Assembly (NCBI GenBank): GCA_016223135.1
Contig: JACRPQ010000015.1
Span: forward strand, 248,001 to 312,000
DNA: 64,000 nucleotides
Direction: 5' to 3'
Source: Chloroflexota bacterium
GTDB lineage: Bacteria > Chloroflexota > Anaerolineae > Anaerolineales > Villigracilaceae
Position numbers and translations under genes: made by a program. Under the pieces are notes generated by a model. That model saw only the letters and a program-made list of their open reading frames with translations, did not search any database and was not told where the DNA came from. Shown here piece by piece: positions 8,195-16,610 of the stretch (position 1 is the first letter of the stretch; every line of letters starts with the position of its first letter).

Positions 8195-11100
8195 ATGTCT
8201 TCATCCAAAAGAATCACCATTGGTGTTTTCGCCTCGCAGGTGGGTCGCGCCTGGGGAGCGCAGTTTCTTGCCGGGGTGACGGATGCGGCGAAGGAATTGG
8301 ATGTAAATCTGGTGCATTTTATCGGGGGAAAACTTTCGCCCACGCCGAACGGCGGATCGAAACCCTCCTTCGGTTTGTACGACCTGGCAACGCCCATGCA
8401 GTTTCACGGTCTTTTGCTGACCGCCGATGTGGCGCACGGCGTAAGCGCAGCGGATTTGGAAACGTTCCGCGCTTCTTACGGCGACATCCCGATGGTGACT
8501 CAATCTGTGCCGCTGGCGGGAGCGACGATGTTCATCCCCGACAATGTGCAGGGAATGAGCGCCCTCATCCGCCATTTGATCGAGCATCACGGCTACAAGC
8601 GCATCGCCTTCATTCGCGGGCTGGCGGGGCAGATCGATGCGGAACAGCGCTTTCAGGCGTACCGTGATGAACTCAAGGCGCACAACCTGCGCTTCGATGA
8701 AAGACTGGTGGTGGACGGCGACTTCACGCCGGAGAGCGGGCGCGAGGCAGTGCGCGTGCTTCTGGATGAACGCGGGATTCGTTTCCAGGCGGTGGCGGCG
8801 GCGAATGACCGCATGGCGTTTGGCGCGCTGGAGGCGCTGCAACAGCGCGGCATGCGCGTGCCGGACCATGTGGCTGTGACCGGTTTCGACGACCAGCGCG
8901 AGGCGCAGGCGTTGGGCGCGCCGCTGACGACGGTACGGCAGTCGTTTTACACGGCAGGGAAGAATGCCCTGCAAACGCTGGTCAGCCGCATTCGCGGCAA
9001 TACTGTTCAGCGGCAGGTGGTGACGCCCACCCAATTGCTCATCCGTTGGTCGTGCGGATGCCTGCCGGAAAATGTTCGTCAGGCGGCGGTGCCTCCGCGC
9101 GAAGTTGCCAAGACCGGCAAACTGGAAAACAAACGCGAAGCCGCCATGCGCGCCCTGCTGAACTCGGCTGGCATCACCGAACAGGACCCCGCTCTGCCGC
9201 AGGTTCGTCAGGCATTTGGGCGCGCCTGGGATGCCTTTCTGCTGGCTCTGCACGAAAAAGCGACCAACGATGACTTTTTGAAAATCATCAATGCCATGAT
9301 CGAAGTGCTGCAGGCGCAGAATCTCCCGCCGCTGATTTGGCATAACGTCCTCTCGATGATGCGCAAATACGCGCTGGGCGGCATCACCAACCCGATGGTC
9401 ATGCTGCACGCGGAGAATCTCTTCCAACAGGCGCGCCTGCTCACCAGCGAACTCTCCCAGCGCTGGCAGGCGTATCAGCGGCTGGCGCTGGAACAGCAGG
9501 AGGATCTCCTGCAAAACTTCAGTTTTTCGATGGCGCCCGCCATGAGCGTTGACGAGATTGGCGCGGCAATTTCCAAGCACTTTCCAGAAATGGGCATCGA
9601 GCGCTGGTATGTGATGTTCTACAGCGACGTGAGCGCGCCGCAATCCATCACCGCGCCGGCGCCGGAAAGTTACCGCCTGCTCTTTCAGTACGAGAACGCA
9701 AAGTTCGAGGTCCCGCGTCAGCCCGTTGCGTTGGGCACCGGTCAACTTGTGCCGCGCGGCAAGACCCCTGCCGACCACCGCTACACCGCCGTCGTCATGC
9801 CGTTGACTCTGGCAAAGAACCGCTTCGGCTTCATGTGGGTGGAAATGGGACCGCCGGACTGGGAAGTGTATGTCCGCATCCGCAACCTGGTCAGCAGCGC
9901 CCTGCTCCGCACCATGCTGGTCTCGCAAAAGGAGCAGGCGCAGAAACAGGTGGAACAGTTGCTGGCAGAAGCGCGCGAGCGGGCGCAGGAACTGGCGCTT
10001 GCCAAGGAATTTGCCGAAAGCATCGCGGCGGAAAACGCCAAACTCTATTCGAGCGAACAGGCGCGCCGCCGCGCGGCGGAGGCGCTCAGCCGCGCCTCGC
10101 GGCAGTTGTCGTCGTTGGCTACCGAGGCGGAGGTCCCTCAGCAGATCGTCGCGCAATTGACGCAAATCATTCCGGTCAACCGCTGTGCGCTGTTCCTGGA
10201 GGATGTCAACGGCGTGCCGCGTCTGCGCGGGCATATCGGTTTGCCTCAATATGTCCCGGTGGAAGACCTGTTTTACGAGGCGGGCGGAAAGAACCTGTAT
10301 TACACCGTCGCGCGGCAGGGCGAACATTTGCTCGTTGGCGACGTAAAAACCATGCCGGATTGGAAACAGCCCGAATGGCTGACGCTGGATCGCTCCTGGC
10401 TGGGCATTCCGCTGTTTGCCAAAAACAAAGTGGTTGGCTTGCTGACCATGAGCCGCAGCGAGCCGGATGCCTTCAACTCAGACGAAATCCTGCTTGCCGA
10501 TACCTTTGCCGTGCAGGCATCCATCGCGCTCGATAACGCCCGTCTGTATGACAACCTCAACCGCTTCAATCAAATGCTCGAGCGCATGGTGGAACAGCGT
10601 GTGGACGAACTCAACAAGGTCATCAGCCGCCTCGAAAAACTCGACAAAAACAAAAGCGACTTCATTCAGGTGGCGGCGCACGAACTGCGCACCCCGCTCA
10701 CGGTCATCAAAGGCTATATGGGCATGCTCAAAGCCGCCGCCGCCATCCAAAACGACCCCACGCTGAAACTCGCCATGGACGGCGTTCTGCAGGGCGCCGA
10801 CCGTCTGCATCAGGTGGTCAACAACATGCTCGATGTGGCGCGGCTCGAGAATCAGGTGTTGACGCCGCACTTCGAAAAGGTGAACCTCGGCACGCTCCTG
10901 CGCCTCATTCAAAAAGACTACGCCCAAGACTTGCAAACGCGTCAACTCACGCTCGAGCTGGATCCTGCCATCAATGCTCTCCCCCCGCTGCGGGCTGATT
11001 CTGAACTCCTGCTCAAAGCGCTGGATAACGTGGTGGTCAACGCCATCAAGTTCACGCCCGACGGCGGCTCGATTCACATCAGCGCCTCCATTGTCAACGA

Positions 11101-11383
11101 GGAACGCGGCGGGATGTGCGAAATCCGCATCCGCGATACCGGCATCGGCATCAATGATTCCGACAAGGAAATGATCTTCGAAAAACTCTATCAGGTGGGC
11201 AAGGTGGAACTGCACTCCTCCGGCAAGACCAAATTCAAAGGCGGGGGACCGGGTTTAGGTCTCGCCATTGCGGCGGGCATCGTCAAGGCGCATCATGGAA
11301 AGATTTGGGTGGAAAGCCCCGGCTGTGACGAGGTAAAACTGCCGGGCAGTACGTTCTTCATCCACATCCCCCTGGCGAATTAG
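8195..11383 (+). CDS. Cytosolic hybrid sensor: LacI-like ligand domain, GAF, histidine kinase
   Basis: A 1062-aa sensor kinase with no signal peptide or membrane helix. Residues about 8-290 resemble the sugar-binding core of LacI/PurR regulators (GVFASQVGRAWGAQFLAGV, VAAANDRMAFGALEAL, VAVTGFDDQREA) but lack the HTH. A linker domain, a long coiled coil (about 585-645) and a GAF domain (about 650-790) follow. The HisKA box has His829 in AAHELRTPLT, and the HATPase part has DNVVVNAIKF, RDTGIGI and GPGLGLAI. It probably senses a soluble cytoplasmic ligand, perhaps a sugar, and signals to an unlinked response regulator. The start at 8195 has GGGAG upstream; a TTG at 8168 is less likely. Confidence 0.88.
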   Translation: MSSSKRITIGVFASQVGRAWGAQFLAGVTDAAKELDVNLVHFIGGKLSPTPNGGSKPSFGLYDLATPMQFHGLLLTADVAHGVSAADLETFRASYGDIPMVTQSVPLAGATMFIPDNVQGMSALIRHLIEHHGYKRIAFIRGLAGQIDAEQRFQAYRDELKAHNLRFDERLVVDGDFTPESGREAVRVLLDERGIRFQAVAAANDRMAFGALEALQQRGMRVPDHVAVTGFDDQREAQALGAPLTTVRQSFYTAGKNALQTLVSRIRGNTVQRQVVTPTQLLIRWSCGCLPENVRQAAVPPREVAKTGKLENKREAAMRALLNSAGITEQDPALPQVRQAFGRAWDAFLLALHEKATNDDFLKIINAMIEVLQAQNLPPLIWHNVLSMMRKYALGGITNPMVMLHAENLFQQARLLTSELSQRWQAYQRLALEQQEDLLQNFSFSMAPAMSVDEIGAAISKHFPEMGIERWYVMFYSDVSAPQSITAPAPESYRLLFQYENAKFEVPRQPVALGTGQLVPRGKTPADHRYTAVVMPLTLAKNRFGFMWVEMGPPDWEVYVRIRNLVSSALLRTMLVSQKEQAQKQVEQLLAEARERAQELALAKEFAESIAAENAKLYSSEQARRRAAEALSRASRQLSSLATEAEVPQQIVAQLTQIIPVNRCALFLEDVNGVPRLRGHIGLPQYVPVEDLFYEAGGKNLYYTVARQGEHLLVGDVKTMPDWKQPEWLTLDRSWLGIPLFAKNKVVGLLTMSRSEPDAFNSDEILLADTFAVQASIALDNARLYDNLNRFNQMLERMVEQRVDELNKVISRLEKLDKNKSDFIQVAAHELRTPLTVIKGYMGMLKAAAAIQNDPTLKLAMDGVLQGADRLHQVVNNMLDVARLENQVLTPHFEKVNLGTLLRLIQKDYAQDLQTRQLTLELDPAINALPPLRADSELLLKALDNVVVNAIKFTPDGGSIHISASIVNEERGGMCEIRIRDTGIGINDSDKEMIFEKLYQVGKVELHSSGKTKFKGGGPGLGLAIAAGIVKAHHGKIWVESPGCDEVKLPGSTFFIHIPLAN

Positions 11384-11429
11384 GGTATGAACGCTCATGT
11401 CTGCTTGTCCGGGCGCATATCTGACCGCC

Positions 11430-11485
11430 GCGTACCCCCCCTGCCAGCCTGCCCCGTTTTGCCTTTGCCCGCGAGGGGGGTACGC
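11430..11485 (+). terminator. Inverted repeat after the histidine kinase gene
   Basis: Perfect 11-bp arms GCGTACCCCCC and GGGGGGTACGC about 47 nt after the stop codon. There is no T-run, so this is a possible rather than classical terminator. Confidence 0.45.
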
Positions 11486-11613
11486 AGACCCGCATTGGGG
11501 CTGTCCATTCGGCAGGCAGTGGAGGCTTTGAATGCAAATTCGGAAATTTTGCAGTATAATCCGGGCAATTCTTTTCAGAAAACAGCCGGTTTTATGCTGG
11601 TGAAGAATTAGGG
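11486..11613 (+). promoter_or_regulatory. Putative CRISPR leader
   Basis: The 128 bp before the first repeat become AT-rich toward the array and contain TATAAT at 11555-11560, 54 nt upstream of repeat 1. The repeat's 3' end (ATTAAGAC) resembles the usual crRNA 5' handle, which supports plus-strand transcription from this side. Confidence 0.5.
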
Positions 11614-13437
11614 GTCAGAATCAATAAATGCCCGTCAGGGCATTAAGACAAGAGGGGAGGCGAGCGATATTCACTTGGTAAGGTGCGGTCAGAATCAATA
11701 AATGCCCGTCAGGGCATTAAGACTATGTGAGTGCTTTCATCCAGCACTCGCCACACAGCGTGAGTCAGAATCAATAAATGCCCGTCAGGGCATTAAGACT
11801 CGCCGTCTCCTGTGCGCGTCACCCCGGCAATGGTCAAGTCAGAATCAATAAATGCCCGTCAGGGCATTAAGACTGTCGCCACTGTGCGAAGGATTTGCTC
11901 TAATTGTGTAGGGTCAGAATCAATAAATGCCCGTCAGGGCATTAAGACTTGATTCGGATGTTCATTTTAGACTCCTTGATTTTTGGTCAGAATCAATAAA
12001 TGCCCGTCAGGGCATTAAGACCATTACATCTGCCCAATCAGCGGATTGCCCCTCGCTCAGTTTTTGTCAGAATCAATAAATGCCCGTCAGGGCATTAAGA
12101 CCTAACATATAACATTATCGCGTTCATGACCGCAGGTCAGAATCAATAAATGCCCGTCAGGGCATTAAGACCATACCCGGCGATCATAGCATTATTTTGC
12201 ACAATTGCATTGTCAGAATCAATAAATGCCCGTCAGGGCATTAAGACTCGCAAGTAACGTGCGAACCTAACGTACAATACCACTGCAGTCAGAATCAATA
12301 AATGCCCGTCAGGGCATTAAGACAAACTTTGACCGCGTTCTTGATTGACTGACCGAGTTCGCGGTCAGAATCAATAAATGCCCGTCAGGGCATTAAGACT
12401 CGCATTTGCCTGCTTCGCATTTGCCTGCCGTGCAAGCAGTGTCAGAATCAATAAATGCCCGTCAGGGCATTAAGACCCCTTGGGGCTTTCCCCTGCTCCG
12501 ATTAATTCCCAGGGTCAGAATCAATAAATGCCCGTCAGGGCATTAAGACGTGATATTTGATATTTTATCCATTCGTTTCCTTTTGTCAGAATCAATAAAT
12601 GCCCGTCAGGGCATTAAGACTGCGTTCCCCGCGTTCTGCACATTTCGCGGGGCACGGTCAGAATCAATAAATGCCCGTCAGGGCATTAAGACCCGTCGCT
12701 TTGGTACATCCTTCCCTGCATGGATGGTTCAGTCAGAATCAATAAATGCCCGTCAGGGCATTAAGACCCTAAATAATTTCCAGTTTTTCTTAACATTGGT
12801 TTCCGTCAGAATCAATAAATGCCCGTCAGGGCATTAAGACACGTCCTTGCGGCTCTCTAGATATATCCAGCTCTCATCGAGTCAGAATCAATAAATGCCC
12901 GTCAGGGCATTAAGACAGTCTGGCATGTATACTGCCAGTTGCATCCCGAGAGAGGTGGTCAGAATCAATAAATGCCCGTCAGGGCATTAAGACTGGCTTT
13001 CGTTGATTATGAGGATTTTCATTCTTCTACTGGTCAGAATCAATAAATGCCCGTCAGGGCATTAAGACATTTCGACTTCAAGAAGAATCCCGGCCGCCTC
13101 GTCGGGTCAGAATCAATAAATGCCCGTCAGGGCATTAAGACCCGCCGTCGTCGGCGTAACTGTCGTCACGGTCACACCACGTCAGAATCAATAAATGCCC
13201 GTCAGGGCATTAAGACCCTTGCACCGTCGAGAACTTCAGCACCGTATACTTTGTCAGAATCAATAAATGCCCGTCAGGGCATTAAGACTTTCATACGACC
13301 ACCTCGTTTGCCAGTTTTCCGAACGGTCAGAATCAATAAATGCCCGTCAGGGCATTAAGACTCATTTTCATCTCCATCAGTCCACAGCCATTCCCACGCG
13401 GGTCAGAATCAATAAATGCCCGTCAGGGCATTAAGAC
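11614..13437 (+). CRISPR. CRISPR array, 25 repeats and 24 spacers
   Basis: Twenty-five copies of a 36-bp repeat, identical on reading, start at 11614 and the last ends at 13437. The repeat begins GTCAGAATCAAT, contains a 7-bp hairpin AATGCCC/GGGCATT with loop GTCA, and ends ATTAAGAC. The 24 spacers are all different and 34-44 bp long, mostly 36-41. The spacer at 12400-12440 contains an internal repeat of CGCATTTGCCTGC. The hairpin plus an 8-nt 3' tag suggests a Cas6-processed type I or III repeat. No cas1, cas2, effector or cas6 gene occurs in the window. Confidence 0.98.
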
Positions 13438-13472
13438 GCGTAGAGCAAGTCTATAGACTTGCTCTACGTGTC
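13435..13472. terminator. Palindrome closing the CRISPR array
   Basis: Arms of 17 bp, beginning with the last three bases of the final repeat (GACGCGTAGAGCAAGTC) and mirrored by GACTTGCTCTACGTGTC with one mismatch and a 4-bp TATA centre. It could terminate the crRNA precursor, although no T-run follows. Confidence 0.5.
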
Positions 13473-13552
13473 TATCTCGGAATCACCGCTTGCCACAAGG
13501 GCAGTGAAAAATGCCGTCAGCGGGGGGGCGGTTTTATTGAAACAAAAGCAGG

Positions 13553-14251
13553 CTAATCGGGAGTCCGCATCGAAGTGCTGTTGCGGTCGAAGTAATTGGT
13601 CAGGCGCATTCGTAATGGGTCGAGCAAACCGATGTGCGCCAGCATCAAAATCGAAAAAGCAGACATCCCAAACAGGAAAAACAGGTCGCCCAGGATATAA
13701 ATGGACTTCCCGCCCGCAAACACATAGCGGAACACAATCAGCCCCAATTGAATCAGATTGGTCACCAGCAAAGGAATCGCAAACGGACGCAGATTGTGTC
13801 CTTCCACGATCAAGTGCAGACCCACCAGCGCTGTCAGCGCCGCGAGCATGACCATCACATACTTCCAGAACCGCCAGAAATCGTACTGCTGCATATACAG
13901 GCGCTCCAGAATTTCGACATAGAGATAGCAGATTCCCGCCAGGCATACCCACATGAGCCAGTTGACCAGAAGCGGCAAAATCAAATTCCCATACACGCGA
14001 ATCGCCAGCATTGCCGCCAGCCAGCCAACAAGATACGCGATTCCCAGCGCCGTCACCGCCGCAAACAAGCCGGGGGTACTTCCACGGGCGGGTCCAAGGA
14101 TGTCATACGCCAGTTTTGCTCCTCCGAGCATTGCAATGCCCAGCGCCCCCAGGCTGATGAGCAGCATGACCAGACTTAACATCCCTCTCTGCGAAACATG
14201 ACCATTGCGGGGCTTTGTCGGTGAAGGCGACGTACTCTTGCGGTCGTTCAT
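13553..14251 (-). CDS. Polytopic membrane protein of unknown function
   Basis: A 232-aa protein with a charged Ser/Pro N-terminal tail (about 25 residues) and roughly six hydrophobic helices: MLSLVMLLISLGALGIAML, LFAAVTALGIAYLVGWLAAM, ILPLLVNWLMWVCLAGICYL, then YVMVMLAALTALVGLHLIVEG, FAIPLLVTNLIQLGLIVFRY and a last helix near LGDLFFLFGMSAFSILML. No catalytic motif is visible. The ATG follows GGAGGTCAGT, a strong ribosome binding site. It is a single gene between the CRISPR array and lpdA, and its product cannot be assigned to a known family by eye. Confidence 0.75.
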   Translation of the reverse strand: MNDRKSTSPSPTKPRNGHVSQRGMLSLVMLLISLGALGIAMLGGAKLAYDILGPARGSTPGLFAAVTALGIAYLVGWLAAMLAIRVYGNLILPLLVNWLMWVCLAGICYLYVEILERLYMQQYDFWRFWKYVMVMLAALTALVGLHLIVEGHNLRPFAIPLLVTNLIQLGLIVFRYVFAGGKSIYILGDLFFLFGMSAFSILMLAHIGLLDPLRMRLTNYFDRNSTSMRTPD

Positions 14252-14404
14252 ACTGACCTCCTACCCTGATGCGATAAATTCTTCTCAAATTGAAAGACGG
14301 AATGTCATTATACTCATAAGACTGCGAGCAGACAGATGAAGTTCCCGCATCGTTCTTAACTGGAGTTTGCTCCCGTCCAATGAGCCTTTTCCCCCCATAA
14401 AAAG

Positions 14405-14435
14405 ACTTCCGAAGTCTTCAAGACTTCGGAAGTCT
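14405..14435 (-). terminator. Terminator-like hairpin downstream of lpdA
   Basis: Perfect 15-bp arms GACTTCCGAAGTCTT and AAGACTTCGGAAGTC with a single-base centre. On the minus strand it is followed by TTTTTATGG, as expected for intrinsic termination of transcripts coming from lpdA. Confidence 0.65.
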
Positions 14436-14441
14436 GCCTCT

Positions 14442-14535
14442 AAATAACGTCAGTTCGAGATAAGCGTCCCGAAGGCTGATTCTGCTCTCGAACCCGCTGT
14501 GTAAAAAGCCTTCGGGACGATTCAAAAGCCTTATT
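14442..14535 (+). repeat. Family D palindromic element, copy 1
   Basis: Near-identical in reverse complement to 16511-16610. It contains AGCGTCCCGAAGGC, GAACCCGCTG and GCCTTCGGGACG, and is cut at its right end, where CCTTAT meets the family A target sequence. Non-coding. Confidence 0.75.
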
Positions 14536-14539
14536 AAAT

Positions 14540-14661
14540 CTAGCGACCTGACAGTTTCAAATGGGACGCTGAAAAACGCAGATAAACGCAGAAAAAAACA
14601 ACTTAAATCAGCGTAAATCAGCGTTCATCTGCGTCCCAAAACAAAAGTGTCGGGTGGCTAG
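14540..14661 (-). mobile_element. Family A element, intact copy with 8-bp target duplication
   Basis: 122 bp bounded by CTAGCGACCTGACA and TGTCGGGTGGCTAG, 14-bp inverted repeats with two mismatches. TATTAAAT occurs exactly on both sides (14532-14539 and 14662-14669). The right duplication overlaps the lpdA stop codon, so the element landed at the very end of that gene. The interior consists of imperfect repeats of AACGCAGATAAACGCAG and AAATCAGCGT. There is no ORF, so movement would require an outside transposase. Confidence 0.85.
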
Positions 14662-14663
14662 TA

Positions 14664-16088
14664 TTAAATATGTATCGGGCTTCCCGCCGCCCCGTGCGCC
14701 GCTTCCATCAACACCTCCGAAAGCGTCGGGTGGGCATGGACATTGCGCGCAATCTCATGCGGCGTCAATTCCATCATGCGCGCCAGCGTGAGTTCGGGCA
14801 GGAGTTCGGTCACTTCGGGACCGATCATGTGCGCGCCCAAAATCTCGCCGTACTTCTCGTCCACCACAATTTTCACGAAGCCGCCGTAATCGCCCAGCCC
14901 CAGCGCCTTGCCGTTCGCCTGGAAGGGGAAGCGCCCAATCTTGATGTTGTAGCCGCGTTCCTTCGCCTGCGCTTCGGTCAACCCGAACGAAGCGATTTGC
15001 GGCTGGCAATACGTGGCGCGCGGCATCATCTCGTAATCGAGCGTCACCGTCTCCACGCCCGCAATGACCTCCGCCGCCACAATCCCCATCGCCGAGCCGA
15101 CGTGCGCCAGCATCAGTTTGCCCGTCACATCGCCGATGGCGTAGATGTTCGGCACGCTGGTCTGCATCTTCTCATTGATTTCGACAAAGCCGCGCTCGTT
15201 GATTTTGACGCCAACCTCCTCCAGCCCCAAGCCTTTGGAATTCGGGCGGAAGCCGATGGCGACCAGCGCCTGCTCCGCTTCGAGGGTGGTCTGCTTGCCG
15301 CCTGCACTGAGCGACGTCGAAGTGCCTGCTGAAACCACCACCTTCACGCCCGTCTTCGTCGCCTCAACCGACTCGACCTTATGCCCCGTCAGCGACTTGA
15401 TGCCGCGCTTCTTGAACTCCTTCTCGAGTTCCTTCGAGATTTCCTCGTCTTCGAGCGGTACCAGCCGCGGCAGCATCTCGACGATGGTCACGTCCACGCC
15501 GTAGGCATTCCACACCGTCGAGAACTCCACGCCGATCGCGCCCGAACCGATCACAATCACCGACTTGGGCAGTTTCTCCTGAAGGATCGCCTCCCGATAG
15601 GTGACGACCTTCTCGCCGTCCACTTTCCACGCGGCAGGCGCCGCCGCGCTCGCGCCTGTGGCGACGATGATGTTCTTCGCGTTCAACTCTGTCGTTTTGC
15701 CGTCTTTATCGGTAACGGTGACAGCCGTCGGCTTGGTCAGACGCGCCTCGCCCATGAAGACCGCGATATTGTTCTTGCGCATCAGGAATCCGACGCCCTT
15801 CGTCAGCCGGTCCGAATTCTGACGCGAGCGTTTGACCGCCACGCTGTAATCCAGTTTGAGATTTTCGAACGAGAAGCCGAAGTCTTTGCCGCGTTCACGC
15901 AGGGTGTGCGCCACTTCGGCATTCTTGAGCAGCGACTTGGAAGGGATGCAGCCTACGTTCAGACACACACCGCCCAGCCATTGCTTGTCCACGATGGCGA
16001 CCTTTTGCTTCAATTGCGCGGCGCGAATCGCGGCGACGTATCCCGCCGGTCCCGCGCCAATGACAACGACATCGAAATTTTCTGTCAT
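14664..16088 (-). CDS. lpdA: Dihydrolipoyl dehydrogenase
   Basis: A flavoprotein disulfide reductase that reoxidises dihydrolipoamide of 2-oxoacid dehydrogenase or glycine cleavage complexes, passing electrons to NAD+. The 474-aa product has the FAD-binding GAGPAGYVAAIRAAQ, the redox-active disulfide CLNVGCIPSKSLL, the NAD-binding GSGAIGVEF, the second FAD motif YAIGDV, and the catalytic His-Glu region in HAHPTLSEVLMEA. The start follows GGAGTTAAAAAT. No E1/E2 or gcv genes are adjacent. The gene is bracketed on both sides by inverted copies of repeat families D and A, and its stop codon lies within an element target duplication. Confidence 0.95.
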   Translation of the reverse strand: MTENFDVVVIGAGPAGYVAAIRAAQLKQKVAIVDKQWLGGVCLNVGCIPSKSLLKNAEVAHTLRERGKDFGFSFENLKLDYSVAVKRSRQNSDRLTKGVGFLMRKNNIAVFMGEARLTKPTAVTVTDKDGKTTELNAKNIIVATGASAAAPAAWKVDGEKVVTYREAILQEKLPKSVIVIGSGAIGVEFSTVWNAYGVDVTIVEMLPRLVPLEDEEISKELEKEFKKRGIKSLTGHKVESVEATKTGVKVVVSAGTSTSLSAGGKQTTLEAEQALVAIGFRPNSKGLGLEEVGVKINERGFVEINEKMQTSVPNIYAIGDVTGKLMLAHVGSAMGIVAAEVIAGVETVTLDYEMMPRATYCQPQIASFGLTEAQAKERGYNIKIGRFPFQANGKALGLGDYGGFVKIVVDEKYGEILGAHMIGPEVTELLPELTLARMMELTPHEIARNVHAHPTLSEVLMEAAHGAAGSPIHI

Positions 16089-16120
16089 ATTTTTAACTCC
16101 AATAAGCGAATGAGATTGGT

Positions 16121-16186
16121 ATTACAGTACAAAGTACGACGCCAGAGAGCGCAGGCAAACGTTCTCTGGCGTCCCCATGCTGTAAT
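16121..16186. repeat. Nested stem-loop before lpdA
   Basis: Outer arms ATTACAG/CTGTAAT and inner arms GACGCCAGAG/CTCTGGCGTC (16138-16147 and 16164-16173). Because it lies upstream of lpdA, it could be either a small element or a 5' leader structure. Confidence 0.5.
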
Positions 16187-16249
16187 GTTAGAGAGCGCCT
16201 GCCAATTTTACTACTCTCTGCCCTCCCGCCATCCATCATCTGGCTGCGC

Positions 16250-16303
16250 CCGCCCGACACTTTTGCTTTGGGACGCAGATGAACGCTGATTTACGCTGAT
16301 TTA
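16250..16303 (+). mobile_element. Family A element, left-half remnant
   Basis: CCGACACTTTTGCTTTGGG and the following GACGCAGATGAACGCTGATTTA match the left half of family A. The sequence then switches to family B at 16304, at the same internal position where B is inserted in the copy at 7812. The right half of A is not found after it. Confidence 0.6.
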
Positions 16304-16395
16304 ACTCACCTTACGCGGCAGCGCGAGATTTATCTCGCGTTTTCGGGCGACATAGCCCCCCTTCGGGGACGATGTGTCGCGCTGCGAAGGAACTG
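16304..16395 (+). mobile_element. Family B element, right end lost
   Basis: Starts ACTCACCTTACGC and shares GCGCGAGATTTATCTCGCG and GGGCGACAT with the intact copy at 50631. The right terminal repeat is absent, and a small CCCCTTCGGGG hairpin sits in the distal part. Confidence 0.6.
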
Positions 16396-16499
16396 TACAC
16401 GGGTGACACGGATTTCATGGCTTCGCACGGAAAAAACTAAAAAATCCGTGCAATCCGTGTACAAAAGTTTTTTAACCACAACGATTCCCAATGAGCCTA
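16395..16499 (+). repeat. Family F repeat, copy 1
   Basis: TTCGCACGGAAAAAACTAAA, CAATCCGTGTACAAAAG and CCCAATGAGCCT recur almost unchanged at 48540-48625. Internally it contains repeated AATCCGTG words. Boundaries are uncertain. Confidence 0.55.
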
Positions 16500-16510
16500 T
16501 TTAACCTGAA

Positions 16511-16610
16511 TTCGGGATAAGGCTTTTGAATCGTCCCGAAGGCTTTTGACGCAGCGGGTTCGAGAGCAGAATCAGCCTTCGGGACGCTTATCCCGAACTG
16601 ACGTTATTTA
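16511..16610 (-). repeat. Family D palindromic element, copy 2
   Basis: Terminal arms TTCGGGATAAG and CTTATCCCGAA (16511-16521 and 16587-16597) with inner arms TCGTCCCGAAGGC and GCCTTCGGGACG. It is the reverse complement of 14442-14535, and the shared sequence continues to the stop codon of the downstream Fe-S oxidoreductase at 16608. Confidence 0.75.

Larger units (their letters stand above)
16089..16607. other. Intergenic mosaic upstream of lpdA
   Basis: No gene. It contains a nested stem-loop (16121-16186), the left half of a family A element, part of a family B element, a family F repeat and a family D palindrome, in that order. Relative to the region downstream of lpdA, families D and A are in the opposite orientation. 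Confidence 0.75.

Noticed and set aside
8201-10327. 708-aa minus-strand open frame antisense to the LacI-like histidine kinase
   Set aside because: It is Arg/His/Gln-rich with no domain, fully inside a convincing kinase gene, and is typical of antisense frames in GC-rich DNA.
11387-11611. 74-aa frame between the histidine kinase and the CRISPR array
   Set aside because: No ribosome binding site, Pro/Arg-rich, overlaps a perfect inverted repeat and the probable leader.
12550-13358. Open frames with repeated SESINARQGIKT peptides
   Set aside because: They are translations through the CRISPR repeats, not repeat proteins.
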